Shown here one piece after another: positions 43,214-51,549 of a stretch of DNA of 64,000 nt. The translations under genes were made by a program, and so were the position numbers. This DNA is from Myxococcus stipitatus. GTDB taxonomy: Bacteria; Myxococcota; Myxococcia; Myxococcales; Myxococcaceae. The first letter of the stretch is position 1. Each line of letters begins with the position of its first letter. The notes under the pieces were generated by a model, which saw only the letters and a program-made list of their open reading frames with translations, made no database searches and was not told where the DNA came from. The stretch is from positions 5,084,001 through 5,148,000 of the forward strand of contig NZ_CP102770.1 of the NCBI RefSeq assembly GCF_038561935.1. The letters run 5' to 3'.

Positions 43214-44034
43214 GGTCTCAGCCTCTGGAGCAGGCGGGGCAGCAAGGCGCGGACCTCGGCGGCGAGTGCATCCTGGACCTCGAAGGGCTCGAGCGCGCGT
43301 CCCTCCACTCGCGCCGTGTCGAGCACCTCCCCGGTCTCGACATGAACGAACCTCGCCGAGGCACGCAGGACCGAGCCCGCCTGCTGGAAGCTGCCGAGCA
43401 CCACCACCTCCGCGCCGACAATCCGTCCGAGCCGGGCCCGAGTCTCCGGGTCGACTCGCGAGCCCTGTGTGAAGTCCTGTTCCTCGAGAGGAAGGTCGAG
43501 TTGCCCCCGTTCGATGAGTCGCAAGCCCGGCACCTGTCCGATGTCGGTGACCACGCTTTCCACCAGGGCCTGTTTCAACGGCGCGAGCCCGGGTGTCCCA
43601 CTCAGGTCTCGGAACTCGAGCACGCAGACCCGCACGGGGCCGCCTGGCGTCGGGGTGGGGGGCGCGGGGGAAACCGCGTCGGACGTTCGGGCGACCGTGT
43701 CGGTCGGGACGGAGGGCTCGGGGCGAAGCAGGAGCGCGGCCACTCCCGGAACGGCGAGCCCGAGCGCCACCAGCACGGCGGTCCCGATGCTGGAGATGAG
43801 CGGGCGGCGCGAGCGGGCTGGCTCGGCCTCCTCGGCGTACAGCGTTCCGGCGACGACGCGTGTCGACGTGGGGACGGGTTCGTCTGGCTCAGGTGGCGCT
43901 TGGCCCGGAGTGGTCCTGTTCACGGAGGACGAGCGGCTCGGTGGAGTGGGGGTGTCCCGTGGGGAGCTCCGCGCCACGGCTGCCTTGGTGCGGAGGAGGG
44001 CATTGTACAGCCGTGGGCATCCAGTACGCTTCAT
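43210..44034 (-). CDS. Membrane-anchored FlgO/CsgG-like protein
   Basis: 274 residues. A cytoplasmic, low-complexity N-terminus (about 1-75, Pro/Ser/Thr/Arg) precedes one membrane helix (ISSIGTAVLVALGLAVPGVA) and a periplasmic domain of the same FlgO/CsgG-like fold as its partner (VRVCVLEFRDLSGTPGLAPL, GLRLIERGQLDLPLEEQDF, LGRIVGAEVVVLGSFQQAG, ARFVHVETGEVLDTARVEG). It has no lipobox. Its start is 22 bp from the divergent kinase gene at 44057, so their promoters must overlap. Confidence 0.75.
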   Translation of the reverse strand: MKRTGCPRLYNALLRTKAAVARSSPRDTPTPPSRSSSVNRTTPGQAPPEPDEPVPTSTRVVAGTLYAEEAEPARSRRPLISSIGTAVLVALGLAVPGVAALLLRPEPSVPTDTVARTSDAVSPAPPTPTPGGPVRVCVLEFRDLSGTPGLAPLKQALVESVVTDIGQVPGLRLIERGQLDLPLEEQDFTQGSRVDPETRARLGRIVGAEVVVLGSFQQAGSVLRASARFVHVETGEVLDTARVEGRALEPFEVQDALAAEVRALLPRLLQRLRP

Positions 44035-44056
44035 TACCTTGGCCGCGAGGGACGTC

Positions 44057-45178
44057 GTGAAACACGGTGAGGCGCGGGTCTCGTGGGGACTCGCTGGTCG
44101 AGCCCTGTCCTGGTGGCGCGTCTCCCTGGTGGGCCTGGCGGTGGGGGTGCTCGCCGCGCTGCCTCATGCCGTCGGCGCCTATGCACGCGAGCCCTCCGCG
44201 TTCGGCGGCAAGCTGGCCCTGGCCTTGGTGCCCTACAGCGCGTGGGCCCTGCTGGCTCCGCTGATCCGGGTGTTCTTTCTCCGGGTGGGGCGTGAAACAC
44301 CTGGGTGGGGCCGACGCACCGGCGTGCTCATCGCCATCGGTGGCCTCTTCGTCCTGATTCACGCGCTGCTGCTCGCCGCGATGCTGTCGGTGCTGGAGGA
44401 CTGGCCAGCACGCGGGCGCGGCTTCAGTGAGGGGCTGCGGACCGTCCTCCTGGAGCGCGGTGCGCAGGGGACCTTCGAGTACCTGTTGTTTCTCTCGGCG
44501 TGGATGGTGCTGCAGGCGGTTCGCCGGGCCCATGAGAAGGAGCTCGCGGAGAGCCGCTGGAAGGCTCAGTGGGCCGAGTCCCGCTTGCAGGCCCTTCGCG
44601 CCCAGTTGGACCCTCACTTCCTCTTCAACACGCTGAACGCCGTCGTCGGCCTGGTGCGGCAGTCGCGGAACCCGGAGGCGGTGGATGCACTCGTGAGGCT
44701 CGGAGAGCTGTTGCGGGCCAGCCTGGAAGGACGAGGGAGCCACGAGGTGCCTCTCTCGGAGGAGCTGGGCCTGGTGCGGCGCTACCTGGAGATCGAGCAG
44801 CTTCGCTTCGGGGCTCGGCTCGAGTGGTCCCTGGCGCCTGAGCCGGAGACCGTGTCGGCGCGTGTCCCCGCGCTCGTGCTCCAGCCCTTGGTGGAGAACG
44901 CCATCAAGCACGGCACCTCGCGCCGGGTCTCCAAGGGGCATGTCCAGGTTCGCGCGTCGCGGCAAGGCGCGGTGCTGGTCCTCGAGGTCCAGGACGACGG
45001 CCCGGGGCTGCGGGAGGGGGCGGTGGGAGGGCTGGGGATTGGGGTGGCCAATACCCGGGACCGGATTCATCAGCTCCACGGGGAAGCGTTTGGCCTGACG
45101 CTGGAGGAGGCCGCAGAGGGTGGGGTGATTGCCCGGGTGCGGCTTCCCTTCGTGCTCTTCGAGCGGGGCGGTTCATGA
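44057..45178 (+). CDS. LytS/YehU-type sensor histidine kinase
   Basis: About 373 residues. Four hydrophobic segments (about 15-175) without a large extracytoplasmic domain, then His_kinase PF06580: LDPHFLFNTLNAVVGLVRQS contains the phospho-acceptor His, and a compact HATPase follows (PLVENAIKHG N-box, DDGPGL, GIGVANTRDRI). GTG 44057 chosen: GAGGGA lies in front, and earlier in-frame starts would run through the divergent gene. Stop overlaps the response-regulator start (ATGA). The membrane-embedded sensor suggests detection of a membrane or cell-wall state. Confidence 0.88.
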   Translation: MKHGEARVSWGLAGRALSWWRVSLVGLAVGVLAALPHAVGAYAREPSAFGGKLALALVPYSAWALLAPLIRVFFLRVGRETPGWGRRTGVLIAIGGLFVLIHALLLAAMLSVLEDWPARGRGFSEGLRTVLLERGAQGTFEYLLFLSAWMVLQAVRRAHEKELAESRWKAQWAESRLQALRAQLDPHFLFNTLNAVVGLVRQSRNPEAVDALVRLGELLRASLEGRGSHEVPLSEELGLVRRYLEIEQLRFGARLEWSLAPEPETVSARVPALVLQPLVENAIKHGTSRRVSKGHVQVRASRQGAVLVLEVQDDGPGLREGAVGGLGIGVANTRDRIHQLHGEAFGLTLEEAAEGGVIARVRLPFVLFERGGS

Positions 45179-45996
45179 GTCACCTGAAGGCGGTGGAGGG
45201 CGGCATGCGAGTGCTGGTGGTGGATGACGAGCCGTTGGCTCGGGACAACGTGCGGCACCTGCTGGCGCGTGAGCCGGATGTCTCTGCCATCCGGGAGTGC
45301 GAGGGTGGCCAGGAGGCGGTGGAGCTCATCCTTCGCGAGCCGCCGGACCTGGTCTTCCTGGATGTGCAGATGCCGGAGCTGGATGGCTTCGGCGTGCTGC
45401 GCGAAGTGGGGCCGGAGCGGATGCCGCCCGTCGTCTTCGTGACGGCGTTCGACCGGTACGCGGTTCGGGCCTTCGAGGTGAACGCGCTCGACTATCTGCT
45501 CAAGCCGTTCAGCGACGCCCGCTTCCAGGAGGCGCTGGGGCGGGCTCGAAAGCAGCGCGCCACGGGCAGGGACCTGGGGATGCTGGAGCGGCTGTCCGCG
45601 CTACTCGCGGATTATCGATCACGGTCCGCGGAGCCTCCGCCCGTCGCCCCCTCGGGCGGCTACCTGGAGCGCATCGCGGTGAAGACCGATGGCAAGGTGC
45701 TGCTGCTTCCCGTCGCGGACCTGGACTGGTGCGAGGCCGAGGGCAACTACGTCGTGCTTCACGCCGGCGGCAAGAGCCCCATGCTTCGCGAGACGTTGAA
45801 CCGGGTGGAGCAGCTGCTCGATCCCAAGTGCTTCGTGCGGGTTCATCGCTCCACGCTGGTCAACGTGAACCGCATCCGTGAGCTGGAGCCCGATGTGGAC
45901 AAGGGCTGGGTGGTCGTCCTGCGCGACGGGACGCGACTGCGCCTGAGTCCGGGACGGAAGTCCGCGGTGGAGGCCCTGCTGCGCCAGTCGTTCTGA
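45175..45996 (+). CDS. LytTR-type response regulator
   Basis: 273 residues. Receiver domain with VDDEP (17-20 region), phospho-acceptor Asp63 in VFLDVQMPELD, FVTAFDRYAVRAFEVNALDY and LLKPF. Linker, then a LytTR DNA-binding domain (about 160-270: YLERIAVKTDGKVLLLPVAD, EGNYVVLHAGG, FVRVHRSTLVNVNRI). Co-translated with the LytS-type kinase. LytTR proteins bind paired direct repeats; the divergent FlgO/CsgG-like genes and the repeat block just downstream (46021-46259) are worth testing as targets. Confidence 0.94.
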   Translation: MSHLKAVEGGMRVLVVDDEPLARDNVRHLLAREPDVSAIRECEGGQEAVELILREPPDLVFLDVQMPELDGFGVLREVGPERMPPVVFVTAFDRYAVRAFEVNALDYLLKPFSDARFQEALGRARKQRATGRDLGMLERLSALLADYRSRSAEPPPVAPSGGYLERIAVKTDGKVLLLPVADLDWCEAEGNYVVLHAGGKSPMLRETLNRVEQLLDPKCFVRVHRSTLVNVNRIRELEPDVDKGWVVVLRDGTRLRLSPGRKSAVEALLRQSF

Positions 45997-46020
45997 GGCA
46001 GGGCTGTTCAGGGCACTGAA

Positions 46021-46259
46021 CGCACCATCAGCCATTTTCGCGACCCCGGCGGCGTGCGTCTCGGCGCGGCGTGCCCGCGCGTCCTGAAGGGCCGTGCCTA
46101 CATGCTCACGAGTTCAGCCATTTCCCGGCCCCTCGCGACAGGGGTCGGCCCCACCTCGGAAGGGAAGTGCCTACCTGAACAAGTCCTCAGGCATTTTCCG
46201 AGGGGGGGGATGGAATTGCCGTGCCTACATGAACGTGTCATCAGTGGTTTCCAGCGGGG
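46021..46259 (+). repeat. Degenerate non-coding tandem repeat
   Basis: The 380-bp gap between 45996 and 46377 holds no convincing gene. It contains three related copies of a roughly 38-base unit beginning GTGCCTACATG at 46094, 46167 (GTGCCTACCTG) and 46221, each followed about 15 bases on by a TCAG-CATTTTCC-like block. A fourth partial block (ATCAGCCATTTTCG) lies at 46027. Start-to-start distances are 73 and 54 bp, so spacing is irregular. It is not CRISPR-like. Possible tandem regulator sites or a decayed repeat family. Confidence 0.5.
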
Positions 46260-46319
46260 CACTGACCACGTGTACACGGGTGCGGTCACGAAGCGGTCTT
46301 CGCGCTCCACGCCTCGTGC

Positions 46320-46349
46320 AATGACAGACATTTGCGCTTGCCTGTCATT
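46320..46349. terminator. Inverted repeat after the 2OG oxygenase gene
   Basis: AATGACAG (46320-46327) pairs with CTGTCATT (46342-46349), 14-base loop, 27 bp beyond the stop of the minus-strand oxygenase gene. Reads best as its terminator; could also be an operator. Confidence 0.5.
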
Positions 46350-46376
46350 ACTTGAGAGGGATTGTCTGTTGTCTGG

Positions 46377-47483
46377 CTATTCGCCCGCGCGTTGACGGTT
46401 GAGGCGGTCGTAGTGGCGGTAGCCCAGCTTGTCGAGGGCACTCGGCGGCGCGAGGCCGATGTCGACCAGCGTCTTGATGTCGTACGTCCCCGCGAGCACG
46501 GGCGGCGCGTAGCTCCGGATGGCCGACGGCGTGCGGAACTTCTCCAGCGGGAAGAGGACCGCGCTGGTGTGCACGTGGATGAAGTGCGCGGCGGACTGGC
46601 GCTGCCAGCCCGAGACACCCGGTGCCGTGATGACGTGGGGCGTGGCGAGGAACGTGCCGCCCGTGAGGATCTCGAGCTGCTGGCCCACCTGCGCCACGAT
46701 GCAGCCCGCGGGGGCCGTGCCGCGCACCTTGATGCCATTGGGCTCGTCGGGCGTCGCGCGGGTGCGCAGGTAGAGGCCGCTCTTGTCATCCGGGCTGGGC
46801 GCCGGCTTCCCCTCGGGGTCGAGGAACCGTCCCCCGGGCAGCAGCGTCAGCAGGTTGAAGTCCGTGTGCTCCTCGCCCCAGACGATGTCTGTGTTCACCT
46901 GCGCGGGCGTGAGCGGCAGGTACTGGAGCGCGCGGGTGATGTGCGGGGCGCGCTCGCAGAGCTGGGTGAAGGTGTCCTCGGGCAGCCCCAGCGCGATGGC
47001 GGAGCCCCGCAGCAGCTTGAGGCCCGCCTCGTGGAGCGAGCGCCCCAGGGTCATGATGCCGTCCTGGAAGTACGGCGGCGCATCGGGGGGCCACACGTTC
47101 TCCGGATACAGCTCCGGGAACTCCATGGCCGCGACCTCGTCGTTGGGGTAGGGCGCGACGAAGTAGCACTCCTTGAAGTCCGGCTGGCCATTGCCGGCCA
47201 CGGCCACCTCGGTGTTCGGAGGCGTCCAGCCGCGCTGGTACCAGAGCTCGGCGCGGCCATAGGGCTTCTTCGCTTCCGGGGAGCGGGCGATGAAGGCCGC
47301 GAAGGCGTCGTAGTAGCGGTGGAGCGCCTGGGTGTCGACACCGTGGTTCTTGATGTAGACGAGGCCGAAGACGCCAAACGCCTCACGCAGCGCCGTCGCG
47401 GCGCGCTCGAGGCGGCTCGCATCGCCCGAGGCGAGATCGGCAAGGTCGACAGTCGGAATGTTCAGCGAAGATGTCTCGGCCAT
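46377..47483 (-). CDS. 2-oxoglutarate/Fe(II)-dependent oxygenase, isopenicillin-N-synthase family
   Basis: 368 residues. N-terminal DIOX_N-type segment (IPTVDLADLASGD, FGVFGLVYIKNHGVD) and a C-terminal 2OG-FeII core with the HxD of GEEHTDFNLLTLL, distal His in FLATPHVITAPG, and RQSAAHF, supplying the Arg-x-Ser that binds 2-oxoglutarate. Family members hydroxylate or cyclise small molecules. No biosynthetic cluster surrounds it, so the substrate is unknown. A single gene with its own downstream hairpin. Confidence 0.9.
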   Translation of the reverse strand: MAETSSLNIPTVDLADLASGDASRLERAATALREAFGVFGLVYIKNHGVDTQALHRYYDAFAAFIARSPEAKKPYGRAELWYQRGWTPPNTEVAVAGNGQPDFKECYFVAPYPNDEVAAMEFPELYPENVWPPDAPPYFQDGIMTLGRSLHEAGLKLLRGSAIALGLPEDTFTQLCERAPHITRALQYLPLTPAQVNTDIVWGEEHTDFNLLTLLPGGRFLDPEGKPAPSPDDKSGLYLRTRATPDEPNGIKVRGTAPAGCIVAQVGQQLEILTGGTFLATPHVITAPGVSGWQRQSAAHFIHVHTSAVLFPLEKFRTPSAIRSYAPPVLAGTYDIKTLVDIGLAPPSALDKLGYRHYDRLNRQRAGE

Positions 47484-47839
47484 GTGGGCCCTAGATGTAT
47501 CGCTCCTCGGAGGGAAAAGGGAGGGGCTTCTACCCGGAGTGCCACCCTCGGGACCTCGGGCCGGCCTCTCGGTTCCTGGGAGGCGCCTTCGTCAGGGCGC
47601 TCGGGGCCAGGGGGCTTGGGGCGGCTCGTGGGTAGAGGGCGACCTGTCCTGGTGATCCAGTGGGGCGTGTGGGGATGCGCACGAGGGGCGCCCGGGGTGG
47701 GAGCGTGGGCCCACCTCAAGACAGGGTGGCGGCGCCCGGGGGTGATTCTGTCGCGGCGCGTGGGTGCCTATCTCCAAGTGTTGAGCCGCGATCTGTCTGT
47801 TCCCCGCGCGGCTCACACCCACTCAATGCGAGGTATGTC
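47484..47839. other. 356-bp intergenic region, nothing recognised
   Basis: Divergent gap between the 2OG oxygenase and patatin genes. G-rich stretches but no convincing gene, RNA, hairpin or repeat. It must contain both promoters; no clear consensus boxes were seen. Confidence 0.5.
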
Positions 47840-48784
47840 ATGAAGGACCGTCCTGCAACGCTAGTGCTCTCGGGTGGTGGCGCGAAGGGCGCCTTCCAGG
47901 TGGGCGCGGAGCGTGTGCTCAGAGAGGTCCACGGCTTTCGTTGGGAGCGCGTCTTTGGTGTGTCGGTGGGAGCGGTGAACGCCACCGCCATTGCTCAGCG
48001 CGAGTACGACCGGCTGGCCGACCTCTGGATGAACCTGCGGGAGGAGGACGTCTTCCGCAGGCTGCCGTGGCTCGTGGTCGCGCTGCGACTGGGATTGCGC
48101 AACAAGCTGGGCCTCTTCGAGAACTCACCGCTGAGGGAGCTTATCGAGCGGAACTTCGGCAGCCGCCCGTTCGCGATTCCCGCGCACGTGGGCCGTGTCT
48201 CGCTCACGTCGGGACAGTACGAGCTGGTGTCCAGCGACTCGAACGACTTCATCCCCGCCGTGTGGCACAGCACCGTGATGCCCGGCATCTTCGAGCCCGT
48301 GGGGGCGCACGCGCTGGTCGACGGCGGGCTGCGCAACGTCGCGCCATTGGGCGATGCGCTCGAGTACTCGCCCACGGAGATCGTCGTCATCGCGTGCTCG
48401 TCCTCCAAGCTGGAGCCGGTGAAGTTCCCCACCAACATCCTGGATGTCATCCGGCGCTGCCTCCCCGACATCGCGCTCACGGAGTTGCTGATGAACGACG
48501 TGGACCTCTTCGTCCGCATCAACGACCTGGTGAGGCAGGCGCAGGCCCACGGCACGACGCTCCGGGGCCCGGATGGCAAGCCCTACGTCTATTGCCGCAT
48601 CACCGTCATCGAGCCCACGGCGCCCATCGGGCACTCGCTCGACTTCTCACCGGAGATGATCCGCATGCGGCTGCGCCATGGGGAGGACCGCGCTCGCGCC
48701 GTGATGCGTCCCACGGGGGTGGGGCCCGGGGAGCGCATGCCGCCGCGCATCGCCGCGCACCTGGAACCCGTCCTCTACGCGTGA
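47840..48784 (+). CDS. Patatin-like phospholipase
   Basis: About 314 residues, no signal peptide. Oxyanion loop SGGGAKGAFQVGA, nucleophile Ser in GVSVGAVNATA (GxSxG) and the catalytic Asp in LVDGGLRNVAPLG (DGG) form the patatin Ser-Asp dyad. Substrate expected to be phospholipid or lysophospholipid. ATG 47840 chosen; GAGG lies seven bases upstream and the catalytic domain starts within ten residues. The C-terminal region (about 215-314) has no recognised domain. Confidence 0.9.
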   Translation: MKDRPATLVLSGGGAKGAFQVGAERVLREVHGFRWERVFGVSVGAVNATAIAQREYDRLADLWMNLREEDVFRRLPWLVVALRLGLRNKLGLFENSPLRELIERNFGSRPFAIPAHVGRVSLTSGQYELVSSDSNDFIPAVWHSTVMPGIFEPVGAHALVDGGLRNVAPLGDALEYSPTEIVVIACSSSKLEPVKFPTNILDVIRRCLPDIALTELLMNDVDLFVRINDLVRQAQAHGTTLRGPDGKPYVYCRITVIEPTAPIGHSLDFSPEMIRMRLRHGEDRARAVMRPTGVGPGERMPPRIAAHLEPVLYA

Positions 48785-48843
48785 ATTGACGCTACGATGA
48801 CGCCCCATGTGTCCCGAGGGTGAAGGGACTGGGGAGAGCGTCG

Positions 48844-49635
48844 GTGGAGCGTCAGCGAACAGCCGTCTTCCACCCGGAGGGAGTCGCGGAGACGCCCCTG
48901 ACCGAGCGAATCCACGCGCTCGTGTTGCGTGCGAGAGCCGCGCCCCCGGAGGAGCGCGAGGCCCTGGGCAAGGACCTCAACGGGCTGCTGTCCCAGCTCC
49001 CGAAGCAAGCCGAGCGTGAGTCCGCGGTGACCTTGCTGCGTGGGTACATGGAGAACGGCGCGTTGGAGGGATTGGGCACGTCCTCGCTCCCCGCCGACAT
49101 CGCCGCCACGAAGGCCGCGCTCGACCTGGGCTATCCCATCGCGCTCGAGATCTCCCCCGAGCGACTGGACGCGCTGCGCGAGTGGGAGGGCACCGCCGAC
49201 TCCGAGGGCATCCCGTGGATGGCCATCATGGTGGTGTCCTTCGTCGCGTTCATCACGCAGATCGCCTGCACGTCGTTGGCGGACGTGGGGGCGCTGCAGA
49301 CCCGCCAGCTCGCGATGTATCCGTTCGGTGGGCCAATCGGGGGTGAGGAGACCTCCGGGCTGGAGGTCTTCCGGCGCTTCCTGGAGGAGTGGGCCTATCC
49401 GGTGGTGGGCATCCAGTTCGCCGCTGGCGTCTTCAACTTCCTGTTCACCATCACCTTCGGCCGTCTGCGCATCGGAAGGAAGGGGGCGTCGTACCTGTAC
49501 CTGGCGCTGGCCGTGTTCGGGGCGTGCGTGGCGGTGTTCCAGTTGCCGGTGATCAACTGGCTGGGCCTGGGCACGCTCACGTCCGCCACGGGCGCCTATG
49601 TCTCGGCGCGACTGCTGAAGTCGAAGTCCCGCTGA
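48844..49635 (+). CDS. Membrane protein of unknown function
   Basis: About 263 residues. A soluble helical N-terminus (about 1-115; TERIHALVLRARAAPPEERE) is followed by three hydrophobic segments: IPWMAIMVVSFVAFITQIAC, YPVVGIQFAAGVFNFLFTIT and YLYLALAVFGACVAVFQLPV. GTG 48844 is chosen because GGGGAGA lies six bases upstream; an in-frame GTG at 48820 lacks proper spacing. The last 40 bp overlap the convergent DedA-type gene on the other strand. No family recognised. Confidence 0.7.
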   Translation: MERQRTAVFHPEGVAETPLTERIHALVLRARAAPPEEREALGKDLNGLLSQLPKQAERESAVTLLRGYMENGALEGLGTSSLPADIAATKAALDLGYPIALEISPERLDALREWEGTADSEGIPWMAIMVVSFVAFITQIACTSLADVGALQTRQLAMYPFGGPIGGEETSGLEVFRRFLEEWAYPVVGIQFAAGVFNFLFTITFGRLRIGRKGASYLYLALAVFGACVAVFQLPVINWLGLGTLTSATGAYVSARLLKSKSR

Positions 49636-50378
49636 GAGAAGGGTGTCAGCGGGCGGGCTCTTCCCAGGCCGGGAACCGTTTCGGCGTCTGGAGCATCCGA
49701 CGTGGGCAAGGCGAGCTCCGAAGGCTCACTGAGCGCCTTGTAGAAACGACGGCCGATGAACATGCCCAGCACCAACGACACGACGAGACCCGCGGCCGAC
49801 ACCACGGTCATCACCGTGCGCCCCTGGGCCAGCCCGCTGCCGAACTGGGCGGTGAGGAAGGTGCCTGGAATGGTGCCCAACATGAGGCCCGCGACGGAGG
49901 GCCAGAAGCGCGCGCCGCTGGCCGCGGAGACCGCCAGCATCACGTCGGTGGGACACAGCGGATTCACACACGCCATGAAGGCAAACAGGAAATCGTGGCG
50001 CCTGGCCGCACTCACCAGGGCTGGATATCTGCCTCCAGCCAGGCGCTTCATGGGTCGGGTCCCCAACTTGCGAGCCAGCACGAAGAGCAACGTGGCGGAC
50101 AGGAAGCTGCCCGTTAGTGAATAGAGGGTCGCTGCGAGCGTTCCAAACAGCATTCCACCCACGGCGGTCAGTAATTGCCCGGGCAGCAGCGTGAGAGGAC
50201 GAACGGCGAGAAACGAGATGTAGGCCAAGGGCGCGGCTTTACCCAGGGGAGCAAGCACATCCGCCAGACGCCGCTGATCGATGAAGTCGGGTCCGAGGAG
50301 GCGAAGCATCAGGAGTCCTCCCACGGACACCCCCATCGGGGCCAGGACTCGGAGCCATGTCTTCGCACCCTGCGCCAC
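49596..50378 (-). CDS. TVP38/TMEM64 (DedA-like) membrane protein
   Basis: About 260 residues, five to six hydrophobic segments. The SNARE-associated/VTT domain is recognised from RPLTLLPGQLLTAVGGMLFG, LYSLTGSFLSATLLFVLARK, and NPLCPTDVMLAVSAASGARF, then GTIPGTFLTAQFG. Relatives are thought to act as lipid scramblases or flippases. Start GTG 50378 has GGGGGAGG at good spacing; a longer frame to 50690 has no such site. 3' end overlaps the neighbouring gene by 40 bp, antisense. Confidence 0.82.
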   Translation of the reverse strand: MAQGAKTWLRVLAPMGVSVGGLLMLRLLGPDFIDQRRLADVLAPLGKAAPLAYISFLAVRPLTLLPGQLLTAVGGMLFGTLAATLYSLTGSFLSATLLFVLARKLGTRPMKRLAGGRYPALVSAARRHDFLFAFMACVNPLCPTDVMLAVSAASGARFWPSVAGLMLGTIPGTFLTAQFGSGLAQGRTVMTVVSAAGLVVSLVLGMFIGRRFYKALSEPSELALPTSDAPDAETVPGLGRARPLTPFSQRDFDFSSRAET

Positions 50379-50689
50379 GCGACGCCTCCCCCGACGCGAG
50401 TCGCACGCGCCGCGGGCATGAAGGTGAGGGCCGGTTCGGGAATCGGCAATGCGGCGGGAATTGTTTTCAACAAGAGAGCGTCCTGCCGGGCATGCCTCCG
50501 CCCGGAACGTAAGCAGGGCGAGCTTGACCAACCCTCCAGAACCATTGGGGTTTTGGTGTGGTGGGTCAGGCGAGAACGGCTGGCGGTGTACGGAGCTTGC
50601 TTGCATCGGGGCGCTTCCGTCCCAAGGTTTCAGGCAAGGGGCATCGTGGCGAGGGATGGGGGCAGGCAGCCAAGAGAGGAGAGGGCGCA
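50379..50689. other. 311-bp divergent promoter region, nothing further recognised
   Basis: Lies between the DedA-type gene (leftward) and the KGG protein gene (rightward). No gene, hairpin or repeat was found; it should hold both promoters. A TTGACC at 50525 is a weak -35 candidate without a matching -10. Confidence 0.4.
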
Positions 50690-51142
50690 ATGTCGGACAA
50701 AGACAACAAGGGCAGCATGACGGTGGCCGAGGCGGGTCGTAAGGGTGGGGAGACAGTCCGGAACGAGCGGGGTCGGGAGTTCTACGAGACCATTGGCCGC
50801 AAGGGCGGAGCCACGGTGAAGGCGGAGCGTGGTCGCTCGTTCTACGAGGAGATCGGCCGCAAGGGCGGCGAGACGGTCAAGGCCGAGCGCGGAGCGAAGT
50901 TCTACGAGGAGATCGGCAAGAAGGGTGGCGACCGCGTCAAGGCCACCCGCGGGCCGAACTTCTACGAGGAGATTGGCCGCAAGGGTGGGCAGAAGGTGAA
51001 GAAGCTCATCGAGGAGGGCAAGCGCGCGGCCCGTGCGGCCATGGCGGCGTCGGAGGGCGCTCCGCAGGAAGGCTCGTCGGCGACACCGGCGGCTCCGGCG
51101 GCTCCTTCCGGTGAGACGGCGGGCCCCGGCCAGAACGAGTAG
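50690..51142 (+). CDS. KGG-repeat stress-induced protein
   Basis: 150 residues. Five tandem units of about 21 residues, each starting R/K-KGG and of the form RKGGETVKAERGxxFYEEIG, then a charged helical segment (KKLIEEGKRAARAAMAA) and a Pro/Ala/Ser-rich tail. KGG repeats define the GsiB/con-10-like hydrophilic proteins made in general stress, desiccation or sporulation. In a myxobacterium a role in stress or spore resistance is likely but unproven. ATG 50690 follows AGAGGAGAGGG. Unit DNA is strongly repeated, so copy number may vary. Confidence 0.88.
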   Translation: MSDKDNKGSMTVAEAGRKGGETVRNERGREFYETIGRKGGATVKAERGRSFYEEIGRKGGETVKAERGAKFYEEIGKKGGDRVKATRGPNFYEEIGRKGGQKVKKLIEEGKRAARAAMAASEGAPQEGSSATPAAPAAPSGETAGPGQNE

Positions 51143-51179
51143 CGTGGCGCCAGGAGCGCGGACCCGGTAAGACGGCCGC

Positions 51180-51518
51180 GTGTACCTGGTCATCACGTTC
51201 CTCGAGCAGATGGAAGGGACCGAGCGAGCCATCCGTCGGCTCCGGGAGTTTGGTATCCCGGAGCCGCTGGTGGTGCGAGCTCGGAGCGCGGCCGCGGCGC
51301 TGTCCGCGGAGGTGCCGGTGTTCGCGGGGCTGCGCAGCCTGGCCCTGGGCGCGGACGAAGACCGCGTGTTGTTGGTGAGCATCCTGCCCGCCGTCTCCCC
51401 CGAGGAGATGGAGCGGATGATTCAGCGGGTTCAGCTGGAGATGGACGCGGACGACCCACCCATGGGTCGGCTGGTCGCCCTGCCGGTGATCGCCGCCCCC
51501 ACGCACCGCCGTTCGTGA
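51180..51518 (+). CDS. Small P-II/ferredoxin-fold-like protein upstream of antiporters
   Basis: 112 residues, GTG start. The pattern MYLVITFLEQMEGTERAIRR, a central LRSLALGADEDRVLLVSILP strand block and EEMERMIQRVQLEM helix read as a beta-alpha-beta ferredoxin-like unit, the fold of P-II and related small regulators. It precedes two cation:proton antiporter genes on the same strand (31 bp to the first), so it may regulate them. No clear signature of true GlnB. Confidence 0.55.
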   Translation: MYLVITFLEQMEGTERAIRRLREFGIPEPLVVRARSAAAALSAEVPVFAGLRSLALGADEDRVLLVSILPAVSPEEMERMIQRVQLEMDADDPPMGRLVALPVIAAPTHRRS

Positions 51519-51549
51519 CGCCGAGACGCTGGCGGTGTAAGCACGTCCC

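Noticed and set aside
46054..46395. Small open frames across the 46.0-46.3 kb gap
   Set aside because: The repeated peptides fall in different frames with stops between copies and the longest frame runs into the oxygenase gene; the repeat is better read as non-coding.
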